The notes beneath the pieces are model-generated. The model did no database searches and was not told the origin of the DNA. It was given only the letters and a program-made list of their open reading frames with translations. From NCBI GenBank assembly GCA_019421525.1, contig JAHZFC010000039.1:1-14536 (forward strand): 14,536 nucleotides of DNA, given 5' to 3'. Positions within the stretch are counted from its first letter, which is position 1; each line of letters begins with the position of its first letter. A program made the translations under genes and the position numbers. Source of the DNA: Clostridiales bacterium (GTDB taxonomy: Bacteria; Bacillota; Clostridia; Oscillospirales; Oscillospiraceae). This document shows positions 6,160 through 13,158 of this stretch, piece after piece.

Positions 6160-8148
6160 TTAGATCTTCACCGCGGTGACATAGGCGCTGCGGTTGGTGG
6201 TCTGGATGGTTCCGGGCTTGTAGCAGTCGCCCACCATGTAGAAGTGGTCGCCCGCGCCGTAGAAGGACAGGGCCTCGTCCTTCTTGGCCCGCATGCCCAC
6301 GGACAGGATGACGGACTGGGCGGGCAGGTCGTGGTCCACCCCGTCCTTGTCGGTGTAGGTGACGTGGTCGGGGGTGATGGCCTTGGCCGTGGCGTTGAGC
6401 ACATAGTGGAAGGTGGGGATGCTCTCCCAGGCCTCCTGGAACATGGAGCGGTAGTGCATCACAGTGGTGTCCGCGGCCAGCTCGTCCCGCATCTCCACCA
6501 CGGTGACCTCCTTGCCCATCTGGGCGAAGAACATGCCGGTCTCCACGCCGACCTCGCCGCCGCCGATGACCACCACCTGATCGCCGATCTTGTCGGCGTG
6601 CATGATGGCGTCGGTGGCCACGGTGACGTTGGCAGAGTCCACGCCGGGGATGTTGGGGATGATGGGCTGGGCGCCCACAGCGGCGATCACCGCGTCATAG
6701 CGGCCGGCCACCATGTCCGGGGTGACCCGGGTGTTGAGGAGCACCTTGATGTCCCGCTTGGCCACCTGGGCGATGAGGTAGTCCTTGTAGTCCTTCAGCG
6801 TCCACTTGAAGGGGATGTAGTCGGAGTGGCGGATGGCGCCGCCCAGCTCGCCCTCGGCCTCGTAGATGGTGACCTTGTGGCCCCGGTCGGCCAGGTAGAT
6901 GGCGGTGCGCATGCCGCCCGGGCCGCCGCCGATGATGGCGATGTCCTTCACCTTGGTCACGGGGGAGGCCAGGTAGCGGTCCACCGCCTCAAAGCCGAAC
7001 TTGGGGTTGACGGAGCATACGGTGGTCATGATGTCGTGCTTGCCCCGGCCGTGGCACTTGTTGCACCGCAGGCAGGGCACCAGGTCGTCCGCCCGGTCCT
7101 CGTAGAGCATCTGGCCGTAGTCGGGGTTGGAGATCCAGGCCCGGGCCATGGCCACCAGGTCCAGCTTGCCCTCGGCAATGGCACGGTCCGCCTCCTCGGG
7201 GTAGAAGAAGCCGCCCACGTTGCTCACCAGGAAGTCCAGGCCGGCGGCCTTGATCCGGGCGGCCAGCTCCAGGAAGGGGGTGTGCCTGAGCTCGAAGGGG
7301 ATGGGGTGGTTGGGGTCGCCCTCGGCGGAGCGGACCTGGACGATGTCCACATAGGGCTGGGCCAGCTTCAAGAACTCCAGCCCCTCCTCCACGGTGTAGC
7401 CCCCCTCGGGCTCCTCGGCGGAGAACTGGATCTCCACCAGCATGTCGCTGCCGGCGGCCTTCTTGACCTCCTCCAGCATCAGCAGGGGGAAGCGGCAGCG
7501 GTTTTCAAAGCTGCCGCCGTACTCGTCGGTGCGCTTGTTGGACAGGGGGGAGAGCAGCTGGCCGGGCAGCTGGGCCCGGTAGCTCATGTGGATGGTCACC
7601 GCGTCAAAGCCCAGCCGCTTGTAGAAGGCGGTCTTCTGGCCGTAGCTCTTGGCGATCTTCACCAGGTCCTCGGCGGACACCTCGTCCCCCGCCTGCTGGA
7701 TGATCATGGAGGTGGCGCCCAGGCTCATGTCGATGGGGGGGTTGGCGTCGATGATCTCCACCTGGCCGTTCTCGTTCTCATAGCGGAAGGTCTTGTTAGC
7801 GGAAAACAGGGAGCCGGACACCAGGGTGCCCTCATAGTGCATGGCCTCGATCAGCTCCACCATGTAGTTCTGGCACAGGGCGTCGCGCAGGTCGAACTCG
7901 GGGAAGTGGGACATGTCCAGGGTGTCGGGGAACTGGGGGGCGTTGATGGAATCCTCAAAGCCGGCCAGGGTGACGAAGGCAGCCCCGGACTTTGCCCGGC
8001 CCAGGAAGTGGGCGATGGTGGGATCGGCAGGGTACTTCTCCGGACCCTGGGAGAAGTGGGGCAGGGAATTGGACGACTGCATCCGGTTTTTGAAGATGAA
8101 CTTCCCACACTGGATGGGGGAGAGCAGGTGGGGATAGGGCTGGGCCAT
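6160..8148 (-). CDS. FMN/FAD/4Fe-4S NADH:flavin oxidoreductase (2,4-dienoyl-CoA/enoate reductase type)
   Basis: This 662-residue cytosolic enzyme has the three-part layout of dienoyl-CoA reductase, BaiCD/BaiH and trimethylamine dehydrogenase. An old-yellow-enzyme barrel covers about 5-350. The [4Fe-4S] site is Cys359, Cys362, Cys365 and Cys378 (spacing 2, 2, 12). Two dinucleotide folds follow: IIGGGPGG at 405-412 for FAD and VIGGGEVG at 527-534 for NAD(P)H. It should pass electrons from NAD(P)H to FMN to reduce an activated C=C bond. The usual HxxH/N-G-Y active-site block is His187-Met-Ser-Tyr190-Arg-Ala, so the catalysis or substrate may be unusual. The start ATG at 8148 has AAGGAGTG upstream. 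It follows a permease gene and is probably controlled by the LysR protein beyond it. The substrate is unknown. Confidence 0.9.
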   Translation of the reverse strand: MAQPYPHLLSPIQCGKFIFKNRMQSSNSLPHFSQGPEKYPADPTIAHFLGRAKSGAAFVTLAGFEDSINAPQFPDTLDMSHFPEFDLRDALCQNYMVELIEAMHYEGTLVSGSLFSANKTFRYENENGQVEIIDANPPIDMSLGATSMIIQQAGDEVSAEDLVKIAKSYGQKTAFYKRLGFDAVTIHMSYRAQLPGQLLSPLSNKRTDEYGGSFENRCRFPLLMLEEVKKAAGSDMLVEIQFSAEEPEGGYTVEEGLEFLKLAQPYVDIVQVRSAEGDPNHPIPFELRHTPFLELAARIKAAGLDFLVSNVGGFFYPEEADRAIAEGKLDLVAMARAWISNPDYGQMLYEDRADDLVPCLRCNKCHGRGKHDIMTTVCSVNPKFGFEAVDRYLASPVTKVKDIAIIGGGPGGMRTAIYLADRGHKVTIYEAEGELGGAIRHSDYIPFKWTLKDYKDYLIAQVAKRDIKVLLNTRVTPDMVAGRYDAVIAAVGAQPIIPNIPGVDSANVTVATDAIMHADKIGDQVVVIGGGEVGVETGMFFAQMGKEVTVVEMRDELAADTTVMHYRSMFQEAWESIPTFHYVLNATAKAITPDHVTYTDKDGVDHDLPAQSVILSVGMRAKKDEALSFYGAGDHFYMVGDCYKPGTIQTTNRSAYVTAVKI

Positions 8149-8200
8149 GATAGGTCACTCCTTCTAAAATTTTTTCAGATCCCAAACCAGGGATATGGCA

Positions 8201-8232
8201 TCAGCCTGCGGGACGAAAGTCCCGCAGGCTGA
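8201..8232 (-). promoter_or_regulatory. Intercistronic hairpin between permease and ene-reductase genes
   Basis: A perfect 14-bp stem (8201-8214/8219-8232) with a 4-base loop begins 10 bases after the permease stop codon. In the transcribed direction no T-run follows directly. It therefore looks more like a partial terminator, or a processing or stability element that sets the ratio of the two products, than a full stop. Confidence 0.6.
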
Positions 8233-8242
8233 AGAAATGTTT

Positions 8243-9607
8243 TTAAGGCAGCATGGGGAACACAGAGTACAGCACAGCCACGATCATGTTGCCCAGGAAG
8301 GTGAACAGCACGGTGGTCATAGCGATGGGAGGATAGCCCTCCTTGTACTTGATGCCGGTGATGCTCATCATGGCCACGATGGCGCCGGCGAAGGGCAGGG
8401 AGTCCAACACGGTGGTGGACAGCAGCAGGATACGGAACGCGGCGTCCGGGTCCACGCCCAGCACCGGGATGAAGGTGCTGGCGGCGGCCATGGCGGCGAT
8501 CAGCATGCCGGCCGCGGAGGCGGCGGCGCCCAGCAGCAGGATGGCCATGAGGGACAGGGCCAGCAGGGCGGGGCCGGGCATGTTGATAAAGGCGTTCTGG
8601 ATGATGGTAAAGGAGGGGGCGGCCTCGATGGCGTAGCCCAGGGTGAAGTTGAGCAGGATGATGGCGGGGATGCCGGCGATGGTCACGCCGTCGTTCATGC
8701 TGTTGACCACGGTCATGACGCGGCTGGTGCCGTTGGCCTTGGGGATGTACACGCCGTAGCAGATAATGCCGGCCACGCAGCCCACGGCCATAGACAGCCA
8801 GGCGGCGGTGCTGAACCACAGGTTATAGCTCACGGGGATGACCACCAGGGGGATGATGGCCAGGATCACCGGGGGCAGGCGCTTCATGTCGGTAGAGGCG
8901 GGCTCCAGGGGGCCGTACTCGAACTTCATGCCGCCGGCCACATCCTTCTTCATCATCCGGTTGATGTAGAAGAAGGAGGTGACGAACACGAACACGATGA
9001 AGATGAAGCCGCCCACCCAGCCGGACATGGAACTGACCAGGCCGGTGTGCTCGGGATCGAGGATATTGCCGGCCATGATGTTGGGGGCGGCCAGGGAGCC
9101 GGGCATGACGTTGCCCAGGGTGGAGCCCAGCACCAGCATGACAGGCATATACTTGCGGGGGATGTCCGCCTCCACCATGATGCCGGTGGCGATGCCGATC
9201 ATGGTGAACAGGGAGGCGAAGGGATCCACGCCCACGTAGTTGAAGATGACGTTCATGATGATGACGCAGGTGAAGCCGATCATCCGCTTGGCCTGGGCGG
9301 TGGCGTTCCGGCCCAGCAGGTTCAGCAGGAACTTGGACAGGGAGTCCGCCGCGCCCGAGTCGATGAACATCTTGCCGAAGATGGCGCCGAACAGGTACAG
9401 GGGCAGCAGAGTGGCAGCTTGCTCGCCCACTCTGGGCATGATCGTCTCACTAAAGGTCTGCATGATGGGCATGCTGTTGGTCACCAGTACGATCAGGCAG
9501 GCCACCATGACCACATAGGCCAGGTGGAAGCCCTTGTAGGTGAAGAAGATGACCACGAAGAATGCCACCAGGATACCGAGCAGACCGATGATCTCAGAAG
9601 GTGTCAT
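8243..9607 (-). CDS. GntP-type organic acid permease
   Basis: This 454-residue inner-membrane protein has about 12 hydrophobic segments and resembles the gluconate/hydroxybutyrate (GntP, ion transporter superfamily) permeases, which bring in small carboxylates with protons. Visible family-like parts are the N-terminal block GIGILVAFF-like helix, the loop GVDPFASLFTMIGIATGI near the first half centre, IPRKYMPVMLVLGSTLGN, and a small-residue-rich late helix (GAAASAAGMLIAAMAAAS). The start ATG at 9607 has AGAGGAGA seven bases upstream. It precedes the ene-reductase gene by 94 bases on the same strand and diverges from a LysR gene. Its cargo is therefore probably the reductase's substrate or a precursor (inference). 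Family assignment is from sequence feel; related symporter families are possible. Confidence 0.78.
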   Translation of the reverse strand: MTPSEIIGLLGILVAFFVVIFFTYKGFHLAYVVMVACLIVLVTNSMPIMQTFSETIMPRVGEQAATLLPLYLFGAIFGKMFIDSGAADSLSKFLLNLLGRNATAQAKRMIGFTCVIIMNVIFNYVGVDPFASLFTMIGIATGIMVEADIPRKYMPVMLVLGSTLGNVMPGSLAAPNIMAGNILDPEHTGLVSSMSGWVGGFIFIVFVFVTSFFYINRMMKKDVAGGMKFEYGPLEPASTDMKRLPPVILAIIPLVVIPVSYNLWFSTAAWLSMAVGCVAGIICYGVYIPKANGTSRVMTVVNSMNDGVTIAGIPAIILLNFTLGYAIEAAPSFTIIQNAFINMPGPALLALSLMAILLLGAAASAAGMLIAAMAAASTFIPVLGVDPDAAFRILLLSTTVLDSLPFAGAIVAMMSITGIKYKEGYPPIAMTTVLFTFLGNMIVAVLYSVFPMLP

Positions 9608-9720
9608 GGATAGTTCTCCTCTTTTCTCTTTATTTGTATCCAGTCTGTCACGCCGCCGGACCGGCGGCGTCTGGCACCGCGCCTCCTCAGTGCGGGAGAG
9701 CCGGTGCCGCTCCTTTCCCT
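9608..9720 (-). promoter_or_regulatory. GC-rich leader of the permease gene
   Basis: Two inverted repeats precede the permease gene: 9650-9659/9661-9670, a 10-bp near-palindrome, and 9673-9679/9702-9708, a 7-bp outer stem enclosing about 22 bases. No T-run follows either on the minus strand. They would lie in the 5' UTR if transcription starts upstream near 9750. I could not settle on a minus-strand promoter. Confidence 0.35.
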
Positions 9721-9746
9721 CCTTAGATCACCCCTTTTGAAACATG

Positions 9747-9776
9747 TTGATTTTTGCATGCAGATGCATATATAAT
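9747..9776 (+). promoter_or_regulatory. Sigma-70-type promoter for the LysR gene
   Basis: TTGATT (9747-9752) is followed after 18 bases by a perfect TATAAT (9771-9776), 52 bases before the regulator's start codon. The spacer contains the palindromic TGCATGCA and a nearby ATGCAT, which could bind a regulator. Confidence 0.65.
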
Positions 9777-9780
9777 GTAA

Positions 9781-9800
9781 GATATGGCCGAAACCATATC
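9781..9800. promoter_or_regulatory. Dyad between promoter and LysR gene, likely autoregulatory operator
   Basis: GATATGG and CCATATC form a perfect 7-bp inverted repeat around a 6-base centre, just downstream of the -10 box. LysR-type proteins bind AT-ending dyads of about this size between divergent genes (known for the family). Assigning it to this regulator is inference. Confidence 0.45.
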
Positions 9801-9828
9801 GAACATACGCAGATCGGAGGGACGCACC

Positions 9829-10770
9829 ATGACGACCCAGCAGATGGAATATTTCCTGGCCCTGGCCCAGAAGCTGAACTTTTCCGCGGTGGCGGAGCGG
9901 TTCTTCATCTCCCAGCCCACCTTGTCCCGTCAGATCAGCAACATGGAACAGGAACTCAACGCCCAGCTGTTCATCCGCAAAAACAACACTGTCTCCCTCA
10001 CCCAGGCGGGGGAGCGGCTGTATGCCGGGCTGAAAGATATCTACGGGGACTTCCAGGACCTTACCCGGCAGGTGGAGGACCTGGGGCGAAACAGGGCCGG
10101 AGAGCTCCACATCGGGCTTGCGGACGAGCAGCAGATCAGTCCCGAACTGCTCTGCGCGATCCGCCGCCTCCACGGGCTGCGGCCCCAGGTGAAGATCACC
10201 ATCCGCCGGGGGCAGTACGACCATCTGCGCAACGGCCTGCTGGACGGCACCCTGGATGTGATCAACGGCCTGGACAACCCGGAAGAAGGGTTCTTCACCA
10301 ACATGACCGTCATCCTGCGCACCGAGGAGCTCCCTCATCTGGCGGTCTGCCGGCCTCAGGCGGCCGGCCTGCCGGAACAGGTGACCCGATCCGAGCTGGA
10401 ACAGATCCTCCAGGCCCTTCCCCCGCTGCTCCTGCCGGAGGGCGAGGGCTTTGCCCCTCCGAGGAACGACCCGGTGGGAGATCTGGAGCGCAATATGGGC
10501 TTTGTCCATCCGCTGCGCCGTGTGAACATGATCAAGCAGCTGACCGCCATGCCGCTGTATGTCTCCGCCGGACTGGGCGTCACGATCACCAACCGGACGG
10601 CTGTGCTGGGAGCGGACCCCAACATCCGAATGATCCCGATCACGGATGGGCCCGCCTATCCAAAGGTGGTGGTCTATCGGTCCCTGGAGGAGAACCCACT
10701 TATGAAAGGATTTGTCAAACTTATCGAAACTGCCCAAACAGACGGAGACCAGGACCAAATTCGTCTGTAA
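9829..10770 (+). CDS. LysR-family transcriptional regulator
   Basis: This 313-residue protein begins with the typical winged helix-turn-helix (about 1-60). The recognition helix is near 18-37 (FSAVAERFFISQPTLSRQIS), followed by the wing residues LFIRKN and LTQAGE. The inducer-binding domain covers about 90-300 (GELHIGLADEQQ onwards). The frame is open 15 codons further upstream, but the ATG at 9829 is chosen because GGAGG lies at 9816-9820 and the protein then starts like its family (MTTQQMEYFLALA). It diverges from the permease and ene-reductase genes, the classic arrangement for a LysR protein that activates its neighbours when a substrate or product is bound and represses itself. The inducer is unknown. 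Two terminators follow. Confidence 0.92.
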   Translation: MTTQQMEYFLALAQKLNFSAVAERFFISQPTLSRQISNMEQELNAQLFIRKNNTVSLTQAGERLYAGLKDIYGDFQDLTRQVEDLGRNRAGELHIGLADEQQISPELLCAIRRLHGLRPQVKITIRRGQYDHLRNGLLDGTLDVINGLDNPEEGFFTNMTVILRTEELPHLAVCRPQAAGLPEQVTRSELEQILQALPPLLLPEGEGFAPPRNDPVGDLERNMGFVHPLRRVNMIKQLTAMPLYVSAGLGVTITNRTAVLGADPNIRMIPITDGPAYPKVVVYRSLEENPLMKGFVKLIETAQTDGDQDQIRL

Positions 10771-10807
10771 TTATACCCTTCTTCCCAAGATGCGTCCAAC
10801 TGAAATT

Positions 10808-10830
10808 CCGTATCCGCCCATACGGTTTTT
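10808..10830 (+). terminator. Intrinsic terminator 1 after the LysR gene
   Basis: The stem CCGTAT/ATACGG (10808-10813/10820-10825) with a 6-base loop is followed directly by TTTTT. It lies 38 bases after the stop codon. Confidence 0.7.
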
Positions 10831-10838
10831 GAAACAGG

Positions 10839-10891
10839 GAGGGGCCTGACCGGCCAAAGGTGACACCTCTGGCCGGTCAGGCCCCTCTTTT
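10839..10891 (+). terminator. Strong 17-bp terminator between convergent genes
   Basis: A perfect 17-bp stem (10839-10855/10871-10887) with a 15-base loop is followed by TTTT on the plus strand. On the minus strand the tail is CCTGTTTC, weaker but usable. It probably serves both the LysR gene and the DUF554/MFS operon. It sits just beyond the outer copy of the DUF554 3' end, which suggests that copy marks the original gene end. Confidence 0.8.
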
Positions 10892-10922
10892 GCCTTTCCT
10901 GTGCCCGATACCAGGTAGCCGG

Positions 10923-11001
10923 TCACCCCACCAGCCGGGATGACCATCCACTCAGCGGCACATACAGGATGGGCAGGAAGATAGCCGGCAGCATATTGCC
11001 C
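10923..11001 (-). repeat. Detached duplicate of the DUF554 gene 3' end
   Basis: These 79 bases match 11145-11223 at 78 positions; the one difference is 10942 against 11164. Read on the minus strand they encode the same C-terminus (GNMLPAIFLPILYVPLSGW, then SRLVG and stop) with one Leu-to-Ser change. There is no start codon or ribosome binding site, so it is not translated alone. Confidence 0.92.
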
Positions 11002-11144
11002 TCCCCATCAAGCCTCGCTTGATGGGGGCCCCATTTCCCCTGGCCCGCCGCAAGTGAATTGCGCCGGGCCCAAGGTCTTGCTCCGCAAGACGCTGGTACG
11101 GCAAGCCCGCCGGGTGCGCCCTGCGGGGCCCCAAGGTGGGCAAT
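11002..11144. repeat. 143-bp hairpin-rich insert between the duplicated 3' ends
   Basis: The insert holds no gene. It carries a 10-bp hairpin at one end (11003-11012/11018-11027), an 11-bp stem with one mismatch (11042-11053/11059-11070) and a 7-bp hairpin (11075-11081/11085-11091). Its last 13 bases (11132-11144) are the exact reverse complement of 11217-11229 inside the DUF554 gene. It looks like a small intergenic repeat, not an insertion sequence. Confidence 0.65.
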
Positions 11145-11223
11145 TCACCCCACCAGCCGGGATAACCATCCACTCAGCGGCACATACAGGATGGGCAGGA
11201 AGATAGCCGGCAGCATATTGCCC
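11145..11223 (-). repeat. In-gene copy of the 79-bp direct repeat
   Basis: This is the partner of 10923-11001 and forms the coding 3' end of the DUF554 gene, stop codon included. Its outer boundary at 11145 coincides with the end of the 13-base inverted match 11132-11144. Confidence 0.92.
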
Positions 11224-11855
11224 ACCTTGAGCTTATCCCGGCCCAGCTGGAGCATATTGACGGCGATGCCCACGATGAGCGCCCCGCCCACGGCGCTCAT
11301 CTCCGTGATGACCGCCTCGGGCAGGTAGGGCCCCACCCAGCCCGCCAGCAGGGTGATCGCCCCCTGGTACACCAGCAGGGGGACGGCGGAAAAGGCCACC
11401 CCCACCCCCATGGTGGCGGCAAAGGAGATGGCCGTCACCCCATCGATGACCCCTTTGGACACGATGATGGACCAGTTGTGGTTGAGCCCCGCCTCAATGG
11501 AGCCGGTGATGGCCATGGCCCCCACGCAGAACAGCAGGGAGGCGGTGACGAAGCCCTCGGTGAACCGGCTCCCCTCCGCGCTGTGGATGAGCCGGGTGCG
11601 GATCAGGTCCCCCGCACCCTCCAGCCGCCGCTCGATGTCCACCGCCTCCCCGATGAGGGAGCCCACCACCATGCACACGATGACGCACAGGGTGTCCTGG
11701 GTGGACACCAGGGACGAGATGCCGATGCCCGCCACGCACAGACCCAGGGCCATGGTGAGGGTGGTCATGAAGCGTTGGCTGATATGGTTTTGGAACAGCA
11801 GGCCCAGGGCGCTGCCCAGCAGCACCAGGGCCACGTTGATGAATGTGGCGGTCAC
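11145..11855 (-). CDS. DUF554 family membrane protein (YdfK/YqgA-like)
   Basis: This 236-residue integral membrane protein has about six or seven hydrophobic segments. The DUF554 pattern shows in the N-terminus (TATFINVALVLLGSALGLL), the central SKGVIDGVTAISFAATMGVGVAFSA region and the late GALIVGIAVNMLQL followed by KVGNMLPA. Molecular function is not established for the family. The start is a GTG at 11855-11853 with AGGAGGG eight bases before it. It begins 31 bases after the MFS gene stop, so the two form an operon. The last 26 codons are duplicated downstream around a short insert, so the present stop codon belongs to the inner copy and the outer copy is stranded. The encoded C-terminus is not visibly damaged. 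Confidence 0.85.
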   Translation of the reverse strand: MTATFINVALVLLGSALGLLFQNHISQRFMTTLTMALGLCVAGIGISSLVSTQDTLCVIVCMVVGSLIGEAVDIERRLEGAGDLIRTRLIHSAEGSRFTEGFVTASLLFCVGAMAITGSIEAGLNHNWSIIVSKGVIDGVTAISFAATMGVGVAFSAVPLLVYQGAITLLAGWVGPYLPEAVITEMSAVGGALIVGIAVNMLQLGRDKLKVGNMLPAIFLPILYVPLSGWLSRLVG

Positions 11856-11886
11856 AGCCGGTCCCTCCTCTCGTTTTCTGCCGACT

Positions 11887-13092
11887 TCACGGCTTTTTCA
11901 CCAAGAAGCCCACCAGCAGGTCGGCCACGGCAAACACCAGCACGCACACAAAGGTGGTGGTGTAGTCGCCCCCTGAGGCGGTCTGGAGGGCGCTGGAGAT
12001 CAGCGGCCCGATGAAGGAGGCTGGGATGGCGCAGCAGTTGACGATGGCCAGGTTGGTAGCGTAGTGGGCCGAGCCGTAGAACTGCCGGATGACCAGGGTG
12101 CCGATGGTGACGGAGTTGCCGTAGCACACCCCCATGATGAGCATGCCCGCCAGCACCAGCACCGCGCTGCGGCTCACCCCGCCCAGCACCAGCAGCGTCC
12201 CGCTGAGCAGCAGAAAGCCGTTGGCCAGCAGCATCACCTTCCGGCGGCCGAACTTGTCCACCAGCACCCCGAAGGGGATGCGGCTCAGGCCGTTGAACAC
12301 CGACAGCAGCAGACCCAGCACCGCCGCCGCGCCGTAATAGGCGGCGATGCTGGCCGCGGAGTTGATGACCAGCAGGCCGGAGGCGCACATGAGCATGTTC
12401 CAAAGGAAAAAGAGCCAGAAGGCAGGCCGGCGGACCATCTGGCCGGAGGTGTAGTCCCGCTGGCCCTCCACCTGGGCGGTGGCGGGGGGCGGCGGCAGGG
12501 CCACATCCGCCCCGGGCAGGCGGACAAAGGGGCTGCCCAGGGCCAGCACCACGGCGATGACCACCGCGAAGGCCCGGAACAGGGCGGGCAGGCCCACCAC
12601 GGGGATGAGCGCGTCCGCCAGCTGGCCGATGAGCATGGTGCCCAGGCCGAAGCCGGTGAGCAGCACCCCGGTGGCCAGGCCGTTCTTGTCCGGGAACCAG
12701 CCCCCCACCCCGGACACGATGGCGTTGTAGCCAAAGCCGGTGCCCAGGCCGGACAGCACCCCGTAGCACACATAGAGCTGGATCTTGGCCGCCCCAGGAC
12801 CGGCGGGCAGCCAGGACACCCCCAGAAAGCCCGCCAGGATGAGCACGGCGGCGGCCAGGGCGGTCACGGTATTGGAGGCCTTTTTGGACAGCTTGCCCCC
12901 CAGAAAGCCCCCGGCGCTGTAACACACCATGGAGATGGTGAAGTTCATGGACAGGTCGGCGGTGGTCCAGCTGGGGTAGAGCGCCCCGAAGGGGGCGCGG
13001 AAGATGGACCAGGCGTACAGGGTGCCCAGGCACAGCATCATCACCGTGCCCACCGCCACCCGCAGCCATCGGTTTTTCTCAAAAGGTCCCAC
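11887..13092 (-). CDS. MFS transporter, oxalate/formate antiporter (OFA)-like family
   Basis: This 401-residue protein has 12 predicted membrane segments split by a loop near 193-222. OFA-like traits are the first helix (RWLRVAVGTVMMLCLGTLYAWSIF), the block YGVLSGLGTGFGYNAIVSG, and GWFPDKNGLATGVLLTGFGLG. The MFS motif A of the second half is GVLVDKFGRRK (275-285), and Arg271 just before it resembles the substrate-site Arg of OxlT. The OxlT lysine of helix 11 appears to be absent (NLAIVNCCAIPASF region), so oxalate is unlikely; another carboxylate is possible. The start is the GTG at 13092-13090 because AGGAGG (13107-13102) precedes it by nine bases and the family-like sequence begins there. 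An ATG 26 codons upstream gives an unlikely extension. It leads the operon with DUF554. Confidence 0.85.
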   Translation of the reverse strand: MGPFEKNRWLRVAVGTVMMLCLGTLYAWSIFRAPFGALYPSWTTADLSMNFTISMVCYSAGGFLGGKLSKKASNTVTALAAAVLILAGFLGVSWLPAGPGAAKIQLYVCYGVLSGLGTGFGYNAIVSGVGGWFPDKNGLATGVLLTGFGLGTMLIGQLADALIPVVGLPALFRAFAVVIAVVLALGSPFVRLPGADVALPPPPATAQVEGQRDYTSGQMVRRPAFWLFFLWNMLMCASGLLVINSAASIAAYYGAAAVLGLLLSVFNGLSRIPFGVLVDKFGRRKVMLLANGFLLLSGTLLVLGGVSRSAVLVLAGMLIMGVCYGNSVTIGTLVIRQFYGSAHYATNLAIVNCCAIPASFIGPLISSALQTASGGDYTTTFVCVLVFAVADLLVGFLVKKP

Positions 13093-13158
13093 TGGGTGGT
13101 ACCTCCTCTCTCTCTTGTCTGTCCCCTGTGGGGGACCCCGCCCGGCGGCGGGCAACGC

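Noticed and set aside
6244..9613. Long plus-strand open frames opposite the ene-reductase and permease genes
   Set aside because: Antisense shadows rich in His, Gly and Asp with no domain pattern or ribosome binding site.
9784..9828. Upstream ATG for the LysR gene
   Set aside because: It lies only eight bases after the -10 box, within the dyad, without a ribosome binding site. The family N-terminus begins at 9829.
10923..11223. Diversity-generating retroelement template/variable repeats at a gene 3' end
   Set aside because: Only one difference in 79 bases, no scatter at adenines, no reverse transcriptase in the window, and the target is a membrane protein.
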